Source: Morinoia aosen (lineage: Eukaryota; Arthropoda; Malacostraca; Amphipoda; Talitridae). From it: a DNA stretch of 64,000 nucleotides. The DNA is taken from assembly GCA_030386875.1 (NCBI GenBank), contig CM059569.1:39223842-39287841 (forward strand). The letters run 5' to 3'. The translations under genes were made by a program, and so were the position numbers. Positions 1 through 9,500 of this stretch are shown in pieces. The notes beneath the pieces were generated by a model. The model was not told where the DNA came from, searched no databases, and worked only from the letters and a program-made list of their open reading frames with translations. Numbering within the stretch: the stretch's first letter is position 1; each line of letters begins with the position of its first letter.

Positions 1-660
1 AAGGGAGAACTGACACAGCTGAAGACAGAGCTGCCACACAACTGAAGGGAGAACTGACACAGCTGAAGACAGAGCTGCCACACAACTGAAGGGAGAACCG
101 ACACAGCTGAAGACAGAGCTGCCACACAACTGAAGGGAGAACTGACACAGCTGAAGACAGAGCTGCCACACAACTGAAGGGAGAACCGACACAGCTGAAG
201 ACAGAGCTGCCACACAACTGAAGGGAGAACCGACACAGCTGAAGACAGAGCTGCCACACAACTGAAGGGAGAACTGACACAGCTGAAGACAGAGCTGCCA
301 CACAACTGAAGGGAGAACCGACACAGCTGAAGACAGAGCTGCCACACAACTGAAGGGAGAACTGACACAACTGAAGACAGAGCTGCCACACAACTGAAGG
401 GAGAACCGACACAGCTGAAGACAGAGCTGCCACACAACTGAAGGGAGAACTGACACAGCTGAAGACAGAGCTGCCACACAACCGAAGGGAGAACTGACAC
501 AACTGAAGACAGAGCTGCCACACAACTGAAGGGAGAACTGACACAGCTGAAGACAGAGCTGCCACACAACTGAAGGGAGAACCGACACAGCTGAAGACAG
601 AGCTGCCACACAACCGAAGGGAGAACTGACACAGCTGAAGACAGAGCTGCCACACAACTC
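1..660. repeat. 44-bp tandem array
   Basis: Fifteen head-to-tail copies of a 44-bp unit containing GACACAGCTGAAGACAGAG followed by a CTGCCACACAACTGAAGG segment. The copies differ mainly by C/T in GAACYGACAC and by G/A in ACARCTGAAG. The array runs off the left edge of the window, so its true length is unknown. Each unit carries the palindromic CAGCTG core. Confidence 0.97.
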
Positions 661-751
661 ACCCTGAGCGAAGGGCAGGGCTGCCAGCGCCCCCAGCAGC
701 GCCGCGGTCGCCAGCACCTGCAACAAAGATACACAACTGACGTCAGCAGGC

Positions 752-1010
752 AGCACACAGCTGAAAGGAGACATGACCTAAGTCAGCTGGACAGCATACA
801 GCTGAAAGGAGACATGACCTAAGTCAGCTGGACAGCATACAGCTGAAAGGAGACATGACCTAAGTCAGCTGGACAGCATACAGCTGAAAGGAGACATGAC
901 CTAAGTCAGCTGGACAGCATACAGCTGAAAGGAGACATGACCTAAGTCAGCTGGACAGCATACAGCTGAAAGGAGACATGACCTAAGTCAGCTGGACAGC
1001 ACACAGCTGA
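752..1010. repeat. 41-bp tandem array
   Basis: Six full copies and one partial copy of a 41-bp unit (AGCATACAGCTGAAAGGAGA plus CATGACCTAAGTCAGCTGGAC). The part ACAGCTGAAAGGAGA resembles ACAACTGAAGGGAGA of the neighbouring 44-bp array, so the two arrays may share an ancestor. Positions 661-751 between them are GC-rich and show no gene. Confidence 0.95.
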
Positions 1011-1099
1011 GAGCGACGTCGGCTGGGAAGAGCTCTCACAAACAACACAGGGCACGTACCTCAAGCGGAGTCCCTACTGATGGACAATTTAAACAGTTT

Positions 1100-1327
1100 T
1101 TAACACTTTCACTGCGACGCGAGCCACCGGTGGCACACGGATGGAATTATCATGATGCTGCTGATCGACCAGTAGTCAAACACCCAATTTTATAAATACT
1201 TGATGGAAACCAAATGAAGGCAAGTTCCAGGCAATGTTTGCTATTTTCAACGTTATTTATGACAATTGACTTCAAATTTGAGTTGAATATTAAACTTCAG
1301 TTTTACCTGCCGCAGTCAAGGTGTTGA
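1100..1327. mobile_element. Short TIR element flanked by TTAA-like sites
   Basis: The left end reads TTAACACTTTCACTGCGAC. The reverse complement of the right end reads TTCAACACCTTGACTGCGGC, so the ends form imperfect inverted repeats of about 20 bp that start at TTAA on the left and TTGA on the right. The roughly 190-bp interior is AT-rich and non-coding. TTAA ends are typical of piggyBac-type elements, which makes this a candidate non-autonomous copy. The superfamily is inferred and no transposase is present. Confidence 0.6.
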
Positions 1328-1450
1328 ACAATTTTAAACAATTTATTTACCACAAGCAATCCTGTACAGATGTAGATTGTTGCTTAAGCCTAGTATGATA
1401 CAATGGTCAAATTTGAGTATTCTAACAAGCTGGGCTGCTCGTCATGGTTT

Positions 1451-1599
1451 TCAATATAGACTGGCGCCTGAACCCCTGGTGGGGATGTTCTCAGCGTCCT
1501 CTCCCCGTGTGCTGGGGGGGAGGAGTGGGGCGTGTCTGGTGTGGGCAGACCCTCGGTGTTCACGGGGACGTATTATTCCAACCAAGCCTGACACAGCAC
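1451..1599. repeat. 150-bp interspersed repeat, copy 1
   Basis: This matches 13518-13671 nearly base for base from TCAATATAGACTGG to GCCTGACACAGCAC, including a G-run and the core GGGCAGACCCTCGGTGTTCA. On the minus strand the end reads GTCAGGCTTGGTTGGA, which resembles the 3' part of the SINE at 59729-60061 (TATCAGGCTTGGTTGGAAAT). It may be a fragment of a larger retroelement family. It has no coding potential. Confidence 0.8.
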
Positions 1600-1871
1600 C
1601 AGCAGCACACATACACACACACACAGCACCAGCAGCACACATACACACACACAGCACCAGCAGCACACACACACAGCACCATCAGCACATACACACACAG
1701 CACCAGCAGCACACACACACGCACAGCACCAGCAGCACACACATACACACACAGCACCAGCAGCACATACACACACACACACACAGCACCAGCAGCACAC
1801 ACACACACACAACACCAGCAGCACACACACAGCACCAGCAGCACACACACACACACACACAGCACCAGCAG
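1591..1871. repeat. CA-rich microsatellite with CAGCACCAG interruptions
   Basis: Runs of (CA)n alternate with AGCACCAGCAGCAC blocks. The long open frames seen on both strands (His/Thr/Ser-rich on plus, Cys/Val-rich on minus) are a product of the repeat and not genes. Confidence 0.95.
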
Positions 1872-1939
1872 GTCACGTGACCCCAAAGCATGACACGTGA
1901 CTGCTGAGTCACGTTCAGCTAAGCGCGTCTCCTCAGGAG

Positions 1940-2075
1940 GCGGCACGAGGCGGCACGACGGAGGCGACACGACGGAGGTGGCACAACGGAGGCGGCACGA
2001 CGGAAGCGGCACAACGGAGGCGGCACGACGAAGGCGGCACAACGGAGGCGGCACGACGGAGGCGGCACAACGGAA
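1940..2075. repeat. 14-bp GC-rich minisatellite
   Basis: About nine copies of a 14-bp unit close to GACGGAGGCGGCAC, with R/A changes giving AACGG and GGCGACAC variants. Confidence 0.9.
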
Positions 2076-2303
2076 AAAGAGACACTTTACATACGCCTTA
2101 GAAAAAAGCATGTCAGGCAGATAAATTCTACTGAGAAATACTGCATGACTGTCGCCTGCCTCTCGTGCACCGTGTGGGGCGGTGGTGAGGCGCGCGTCTT
2201 GTTCGGGTCACGCAACTCAGGCAACTCTGGCAACCCAGGCAACCCAGGAGACAGGCAACCCAGGAAACCCAGGGAACTCAGGCTACTCCGACAATCCAGC
2301 TGC

Positions 2304-2440
2304 AGGAGGCAGGGAACAACGCGAGGCCTGGAGTGAAGCTGAGGAGGCAGGAGGCAGGGAACAACACGAGGCCTGGAGTGAGGCTGAGGAGGCGGGAGGC
2401 AGGGAAAGCGCCTCAGCGCCCGCATTTCCTCACTTCGCAC
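2304..2440. repeat. 45-bp minisatellite, locus 1
   Basis: About two and a half copies of a 45-bp unit (GGGAACAACACGAGGCCTGG followed by AGTGAGGCTGAGGAGGC), followed by GCGCCTCAGCGCCCGCATTT. The same unit and the same trailing sequence occur at 3590-3803, so the two loci are related. Positions 2208-2290 just upstream hold a looser GGCAACCCAG repeat. Confidence 0.85.
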
Positions 2441-2539
2441 CTCATCCATCACGTCAGCGACCTTCGGGTGTACTCCAGTGAGTGGCTCTGGTGCTCTATC
2501 ATGGCGAATGTCTTCTGAGCTTGTACCGCAGCGCTCAGT

Positions 2540-2727
2540 CTGTGGGATCTGTAGGGGATCTGTAGGGGATCTGTAGGGGATCTGTAGGGGATCTGTAGGG
2601 GATCTGTAGGGAATCTGAAGGGGATCTGTAGGGGATCTGTGGGGGATCTGTAAGGGATGTGTAGGGGATGTGTAGGGGATCTGTAGGGGATCTGTAGGGG
2701 ATCTGTCGGGGACCTGTAGGGGATTAC
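2540..2727. repeat. 12-bp minisatellite
   Basis: About fifteen copies of a 12-bp unit GGGGATCTGTAG with a few substitutions (GGGATGTGTAG, GGACCTGTAG). Confidence 0.95.
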
Positions 2728-3589
2728 TACCCTTATCTATTTTTAAGGCTTGTGGCTTGTGAGGAGTGAGTTAAATCGACGGATTCGAGCATATCGCAAC
2801 TTTGATGTACATGCTGCTCAGTTCCACCAGCTCATGCAGCATCCATTATTTAGTGCGTACGTTCGTGTGTGAGCTGAGAGGGTCACACTGAGCAGCAGGA
2901 GCCCTCGTCCTGCTGCCCTCCTGCCCTCACCGTCTCTTGTACACACTGCGCTCCTCCTACAGAGGGAGGGGGAGGGGGTCCTCTTACAGCGAGGGATATG
3001 CAGTCCCTGGGGGGTGATTACATAACATTGTTCTGTGAATTTCACCCCAGAATTGGAGTGATTCACCCCAGATAACGTACCATACCGAAGCTAGAAAGAC
3101 AGAAGCTGGTAACTGCCGTCAGTAGAAGTGTATGGGCGCTGGTTGCGCGCTGTGAGGAGCTGTGTCGGCATGCGGCCGCAGAACACTTACAGAAGTTGCT
3201 AGTTTGTGGTCTATGTATGGTCTGTGGTTGAACTCGTTCATACCTTTAGCCCCACCCTGTATATGGTCTAGCATACAAATTGTATCTAGACCATATACAA
3301 CAATATAGTATCTAGACTAGTATATGGTATGTAGTTACTAGTATGTGGTCTGTGGTGGCGCCGAATCCCGCCGAACTCAATATCCACGATACGGACTCGA
3401 GTATATAAGGCTCTGGATCTCTCAAAATATTTTTGAAAGTGACTTATTATAGTGCACTAGAACGGCGAAAATGTCTCAACTCCGTGACCAAACTGCGACA
3501 AAGAGGGCTCGCAGGAGTCCTGCTGAGGGCATCAACTGCAACTGAAGTGTGCGCTCCACATGCAGTGTGCGAAGGCTCGCAAGCTGGAG
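2728..3589. other. Stretch without a recognised gene
   Basis: Mixed-composition sequence with no convincing ORF. The only marked structure is the near-palindrome at 3258-3299. TATATAAGG at 3401-3409 resembles a TATA box, but no gene follows it. Confidence 0.5.
3258..3299. other. 42-bp near-perfect palindrome
   Basis: TGTATATGGTCTAG is followed, after a central ATACAAATTGTAT that is itself almost palindromic, by CTAGACCATATACA. The outer 14 bp pair perfectly. It could form a cruciform or an RNA hairpin, or be the core of a short inverted-repeat element. Partial echoes (CTAGACTAGTATATGG) follow at 3312-3327. Confidence 0.8.
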
Positions 3590-3803
3590 GAGGGAATATC
3601 ACGAGGTCTGGAGTGAGGCTGAGGAGGCAGGAGGCAGTGAATATCACGAGGTCTGGAGTGAGGCTGAGGAGGCAGGAGGCAGTGAATATCACGAGGTCTG
3701 GAGTGAGGCTGAGGAGGCAGGAGGCAGTGAATATCACGAGGTCTGGAGTGAGGCTGAGGAGACAGGAGGCAGGGAAAGCGTCTCAGCGCTCGCATTTCCT
3801 CAT
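3590..3803. repeat. 45-bp minisatellite, locus 2
   Basis: Four copies of a 45-bp unit starting GAATATCACGAGGTCTGG, then a tail (GCGTCTCAGCGCTCGCATTT) shared with the locus at 2304-2440. Because 45 is a multiple of three, one frame reads as a 15-residue repeat (EYHEVWSEAEEAGGS). No start, splice or flanking evidence makes it a gene. Confidence 0.9.
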
Positions 3804-3835
3804 GAAATTTTTATGCTTAACTTCTCTATTTGCAT

Positions 3836-4365
3836 CGCTGCTGATGTGCCGGCATTGCGGACCGGCGCAGGTGTCTGTGGGCTGCTGATGTGCCGGCATT
3901 GCGGACCGGCGCAGGTGTCCACATGTAGGCTGCGGAGGGAGCCTCTCCGCCCTGAGGCAGCGGCACTGCTTTGTGTGTGGTGTGGGGGGCTGCTGATGTG
4001 CCGGCATTGCGGACCGGCGCAGGTGTCTGTAGGCTGCTGATGTGCCGGCATTGCGGACCGGCGCAGGTGTCTGTAGGCTGCGGAGGGAGCCTCTCCGCCC
4101 TGAGGCAGCGGCACTGCTTTGTGTGCGGTGTGGGGGCTGCTGATGTGCCGGCATTGCGGACCGGCGCAGGTGTCTGTAGGCTGCTGATGTGCCGGCATCG
4201 CTGCTGATGTGCCGGCATTGCGGACCGGCGCAGGTGTCTGTAGGCTGCGGAGGGAGCCTCTCCGCCCTGAGGCAGCGGCACTGCTTTGTGTGCGGTGTGG
4301 GGGGCTGCTGATGTGCCGGCATTGCGGACCGGCGCAGGTGTCTGTAGGCTGCTGATGTGCCGGCA
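3836..4365. repeat. GC-rich 44/104-bp array, left half
   Basis: A 44-bp subunit (GCTGATGTGCCGGCATTGCG, then GACCGGCGCAGGTGTCTGTA) occurs alone or joined to a 60-bp segment (GCGGAGGGAGCCTCTCCGCC and onward) to give 104-bp units. The array is cut at GGCA by the Gypsy element and resumes at 12753. Open frames across it are repeat artefacts. Confidence 0.95.
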
Positions 4366-5071
4366 TGTCATGTACCTTCCACGTGACGACACGCCATGCA
4401 CGAACGACGCTTGCGCCAGCGAGGGAGAGCCACGTACTCAGTGCACCAGAGACGGTTGCAAGATTCTGCGTAGCTCAGCGAAAGCTACATCAGCAGCTCC
4501 GAGCGACGCCAGTCCGGCAACGACGGGGCCATACCAAAAAAGGTCCCGAAAGTTGGTCTCACGGCCGTTACTGATGCCAACCGTCGCGGAAAGTAGCGGC
4601 GGTAACTGCATCTATAAAGGGTTGTCCCTAAGGTAAAGAGGTCTCACTCCCATACGCGTCACTATCGTCGAAGGTCCTCGTACACGCCGTTTTTACTTGA
4701 GTCTTTGTGATAGAATCCAGTCCGGCGTGCTGGGTATTGTTATTGTATAATTTACAATTGTGACTTCACGTTTAAAACAACTGATTAACTATGTAAAGTA
4801 AACGAGGCTACTTCGAATACTACGAAATCTGCACCAGCGCTTCACCTAAGATACGTGAGACTCTCTTTTTGTAGCTGTCAATGTTTGCGGGCTATAACCA
4901 GTCCCCGATATATTGGTGATATCCGTTTATAACAGTAAAACGATGTGGCCACATTGAAAGAGACGTGTTTTCTTTCGGAAAAAAACTCCTTTGATTGAAG
5001 ATTAGACTTGAAAAGACGTAAAAATTTGAAAACCCTAGAATTTGGATTCTAAAGAAAAGAAGTATATAACA
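4366..5071 (+). repeat. 5' LTR of the Gypsy element
   Basis: A 706-bp direct repeat beginning TGTCATGTACC and ending GTATATAACA. It differs from the 3' copy at the C of CACGCCATGC and the T of AACTATGTAAAG. TATAAA at 4613-4618 is a plausible promoter element, followed by AAGAGGTCTCACTCCC. Confidence 0.97.
4613..4618 (+). promoter_or_regulatory. TATA-like box in the 5' LTR
   Basis: TATAAAGG lies about 245 bp into the LTR, where a U3/R promoter is expected. The same box occurs at 12294-12299 in the 3' LTR. The transcription start has not been determined. Confidence 0.45.
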
Positions 5072-5699
5072 AAATGGTGGGCAGCGAGTGTGGGATCATA
5101 ACCCATTAAAACTTAACATCTCCGCAAGAGACCGCTGTTGCCACGCTACCTATTCAAAAAAAAATTAGATGTTTAACGTAACTGGCCAAATAATTGTTCA
5201 TTAGGAAGTTTATTCATCATTGTACCCATTCTATTCACATAACTTATGTCATTGTATTAATTTACTTGTGTATTTCCCATGTGATTTATTATCATTATTT
5301 GCACTTTGTGTCAGTGTATCGATTTATTTCTGAAAATTTTCGAGTGAATTTGTACCATATTTACTATTTTGATGCTTTACCCATTTATTGTCTCATTCCC
5401 ATTGCGTAATTTAACCCATTTACCTTTCTAATATGATTATTGTGCCTATTCAAAACCCCATTTTATCCCCATTATGACCCTATTTTCTATTACTGTTGTT
5501 GATGTTGTTGACGATTCATTTATTTCTGTGCATTTGGAAACTTGTTGTGCGAAAAAACTCAATTATGTCTGTGTATTTGGAAACATATTGTACGAAATAT
5601 TGCATTTAAACTTTTAATTTGAAACTCTAAAATTGCTATCAGTGTTCATTGTGAATCTATTTTGCTTCGCCAATTTTGCCCTAATTATCAGTTGAAACC
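5072..5699 (+). other. AT-rich leader between 5' LTR and gag
   Basis: About 630 bp of AT-rich untranslated leader, presumably carrying packaging and dimerisation signals. No ORF here resembles a protein. Confidence 0.7.
5075..5097 (+). other. Primer-binding site of the Gypsy element
   Basis: TGGTGGGCAGCGAGTGTGG starts three bases after the LTR's terminal CA, as expected for a tRNA 3'-CCA primer. The minus-strand LTR element has a very similar site (TGGTGGCAGCGGTGGGAT) in the same place. I could not assign the donor tRNA. Confidence 0.75.
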
Positions 5700-6533
5700 A
5701 TGGCCGGGGACGATGATGAAAATAATCAAAGTAACAATGGTGAGAACCATCAAAGTAGCTTTGTCACTTTAAATCACGCAATTGAACTGCCTAGATTTAA
5801 TGGTGAAGGCTGTGTAACTTCATATTTAAAACACTTTCAGACCAGAGTTGACATCTACACTAATGATAAAGACTTGCAATGTCGTTATTTGAAAAATGCT
5901 CTTACTGGGAAGGCTTGGGATTCTTATGTTCTCAAGTCCGACCAATTGATCACACTGGAAGATGTCAAGACTTGGCTTGTTTCTGTTTACAAGGGAGCCA
6001 TGAATTACCGAAAGACAGTCCACAAAATTCTATTTAATTTGCATCAAGAGAATGATGAGACATTGAATGCCTTTGCAACTCGCGTTCTTGCTAGCTGGAA
6101 GGACGTGTTCGGTCCAGAATGGCACTACGAGGATAGCAAAGCACAAAAGATACTCATTCCTACTATCATTAAAAATATGAATCCCAAGATCAGTGAAAAA
6201 TTATCTCATGATTTTGATCCTGAGAGTGTGACAAAACTCCTAGACAAAGCGAGGTCAATTGAGGAGTCTTTGATCGAAGAAAGAACTATGTTGAGCCGGA
6301 AGAGGCGAATTCACGAAAGTGATGTGGTGGTTGAGAAGTACCAATACAATTCACCACAAAAGCGAGCGTACCAGCCTAAAAATCCATTCAAATGGCAAAG
6401 TGCTTCACACAAAAATGCTCGCCCGTTTAATAATTATCAACGCAAATTCAATGGCCATCCGAGTCAGAATGGTGACATCGCCGCAGTAAAGTCAAAAAAC
6501 TTCCACAGCAACCGAAAAGCTTTTCCCCCGTGA
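5700..6533 (+). CDS. gag: Gag protein of the Gypsy retrotransposon
   Basis: A 277-residue structural protein that would assemble the intracellular particle. The ATG sits in a good context (AAACCATGG) and is the first long frame after the leader. The N-terminus is acidic and Asn-rich. Residues about 25-200 have the typical retrotransposon gag pattern: a LPRFNGEG segment, then helices with W at KAWDSY and a series of Leu/Phe positions. The C-terminal 75 residues are basic and rich in Asn, Gln and Lys. No CCHC zinc knuckle is present and the tail has no cysteine, so RNA binding probably uses the basic tail. The frame ends at 6533, overlapping the pol frame, and contains the slippery site at 6494-6500. 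Assignment rests on position and gag-like sequence. Confidence 0.88.
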   Translation: MAGDDDENNQSNNGENHQSSFVTLNHAIELPRFNGEGCVTSYLKHFQTRVDIYTNDKDLQCRYLKNALTGKAWDSYVLKSDQLITLEDVKTWLVSVYKGAMNYRKTVHKILFNLHQENDETLNAFATRVLASWKDVFGPEWHYEDSKAQKILIPTIIKNMNPKISEKLSHDFDPESVTKLLDKARSIEESLIEERTMLSRKRRIHESDVVVEKYQYNSPQKRAYQPKNPFKWQSASHKNARPFNNYQRKFNGHPSQNGDIAAVKSKNFHSNRKAFPP

Positions 6534-9500
6534 TTTTGCTAAATATTGAACAGAAAAAATGCTCCACTTTCGTTGATTCTGGCTCTTCCGTGACTCTTGT
6601 GAAATCTTGTGTAATTAGCAAATTATTCCAAACTCCACCCCGAATTAAACGATGCACTAAAGTTCTTTGTTCTGTTAATGGAGATAATCTCCACACTCGA
6701 GGCACGATTGACCTGAAATTTAAACTAGGTGATGTTGAGTATTGCCATTCCGCTGTCATTGTGGAAGATTCTTACTTCCCCGGAGCTGTCTTGATAGGCC
6801 GAGATTTCCTTAAGAGATTCGGTATTGAAATAAAATACAACCAGCATGAGAAAGGTCACGTGAGAATTAATGATAAAATTTACCCATTTCAATCAGTTGC
6901 TGCTTCTAATTCAGTAAATTTTGTGAAACAATCTGAGGATGCATCATTCAGTGTCGCGAGAATGTCACATGATCTGACTATTGAGGGAGGCACGTTGTGC
7001 CATTCCTTTTTGAGAGTTCCCAAGCACATGAATGGAAAAACAGTCGTTCTAAAACAGAGCGTTACGTGCAAAGGAATAGCAGTGCCTCGCACGTTAGCCA
7101 CAGTCCGTGATGGTACCGTGCCTGTAGTTTTTGTAAATTATAATGATAAGAATGTTCTTGTACCTAGAAATAAAATTTGTGCTACCCTAGATGTTGCTAT
7201 TGAAGAGCCGGAGTCTGGTTCAGACGAAAGCGAAAGTGATGCTCGAGCGCAGACGAGGCGCAAGGCCTATGAGGCGGTGGCTGTAGTGCACAGTGACCAT
7301 GGATGTAGACAAACGAGCGAGTCAGCTCACTGCCGCTCTGACCAGCAGGCAGAGATTGGGAACAGCAGACTCATACGCGTCGCAGAGAAACGCAATGAAC
7401 CTGAATTCGATGAAATGATAGACGATGTTGATTTGTCTCACTTGAACTTAGATCAGAGAACGACCCTTGTAAATTTGATTAACAAACACAGGAATGCGTT
7501 CGCGGTTGGAGACGAGATTGGTCATGCGCGAAATGCTGTGCATAGATTAGACGTTCAGGGACACTCCCCCATAAATACCCCGCAGTATCGAGTTCCCCAC
7601 GCTACAAAACAATTGGTTGAAGAGCATGTCCAGGAGATGCTCAGGCAAAAAGTTATTGAACCAAGTTTTTCGCCTTGGTCTTCCCCAATCTTAGCTGTAC
7701 GTAAAAGTGATGGTTCGCATCGAATCGTAGTTGATTTCCGACTTATCAATAAGATTTGTAGGAAGGATTCTTTTCCAATCCCGCATATGACTGATACCCT
7801 CGAAAGTCTAAAGGACTCAAACTTGTTCACCACTTTAGATATGAGAAGCTCCTATCATCAGATCGAACTGTCCCCAGAGAGCAGAGACATTACCGCTTTC
7901 AGAACGCCTACAGGTAGTTATAGGTACTGCCGTTCGCCTCAGGGTCTTATCACTTCTGCAGCTGCACTCCAAAGGGCAGTTAATATGGCTTTTTCTCCAT
8001 TCATTTCAAAATTTCTGTTCTGTTATGTTGACGACATCATTATTTACTCTAAAAATTTCGAGACTCATGTCGAACATTTGGATAAGGCGCTGCTTCAAAC
8101 GGCTGCTTCAGGCTTCAAATTAAGTCTTAAGAAATGCCAATTTGCGGCGAGCAGCGTGACTTTCCTTGGCATCAAAGTCAGTTCAGAGGGACTAACTCCC
8201 AGACCTGACAAAGTGCGAGCCTTGGCAGATGCTTTGAGACCTAGGAGTGTTAAAGAGGTGAAGAGATTCTTAGGCTCTACCGGATTCTTTAGAAAGTTCA
8301 TTAAAAATTATGCTCATATCGCGGCACCTCTAACCGAACTTACAAAAAAGACGAACGTATTTAAATGGACTGATGTCCATCAGCGAGCTTTCGATGACTT
8401 GAAAGATAAACTTGTGTCTGCGCCTATACTTAAATTTCCTGACTTTCAGAGAGAGTTTGTGTTGCACACTGATGCCTCGGGCATTGCAATTGGTGGAGCA
8501 TTACTTCAGATGCATGACGGCATTGAGCTGCCAGTAGCATATTATAGTCGTAAATTAAAAGGAAACGAACTTAAGTACTCTGCAACAGAACTCGAAGCTC
8601 TTGCTATCCATGATTCAATCAAACATTATGATGCGTACCTGTACTTAAATGAATTTGTCGTAGTAACAGATCACCGTCCCTTAACGTTCATTTTTGCTAA
8701 TAAAACAGGTAACCACCGTATATCAAGATGGGCTCTGCTTCTCCAGGAATATAATTTCTCTGTTCGGTACAAGCCGGGAGCACAACACCATTTGCCCGAC
8801 TATTTGTCTAGATCCGAAAGAATCGTCAACGCTATCGTTAACACTGCTGAGTCAAACTGTAGTAATAAGAATGATCCTAAAATTAATGCTGATGTTCCTT
8901 CTAGAATTAAGCCTTGTTCTAATAATAATGCGACAGATGTTCCCGTCGACGACGTGTGCCCTCCACCCGTGTACAGTGAACGTGATAAGAGTATTGCCGT
9001 CGAGGCAAAGCAATTGAGCCTGGATGATGTTGTTTCAGAGCAAGAAAAGGACTCACTTTGGTCTGGTGTAAGAAACTTGTTAACTGGCAATGACTTGGGT
9101 GATACTAAGATTTCAAACATTGACGAATATTATATTGATGAGAACAATGTCCTGTGTAGATTGTCGAGAAAGAAACGCAGAAACGGTAGAAGTAATGTAC
9201 AGATAGTCATTCCTAAGTCTTTAGCTAAGGTAACTTTAAAGCTGAGCCATGACAACGATTTGTCCGCTCATATGGGTTTCCTGAGAACTCTTGAACGGGC
9301 CAGAGATAAATTCTTCTGGATTAATCAGATTCGTGACGTCAAAGACTATGTAAAGAAATGTCTAGCTTGCCAACGAACAAGATGGCAAGGTCAATTTAAA
9401 GTTCCCTTGGTAAAATTCCCTGAAATTTCATATCCCCTTGAAAGAGTTGCAGTTGACCTTGTTGAACTTCCTGTTAGTTACGCTGGCAATAAATATCTCC

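Noticed and set aside
1377-2111. His/Thr-rich and Cys/Val-rich ORFs
   Set aside because: They are translations of CA and CAGCAC simple repeats.
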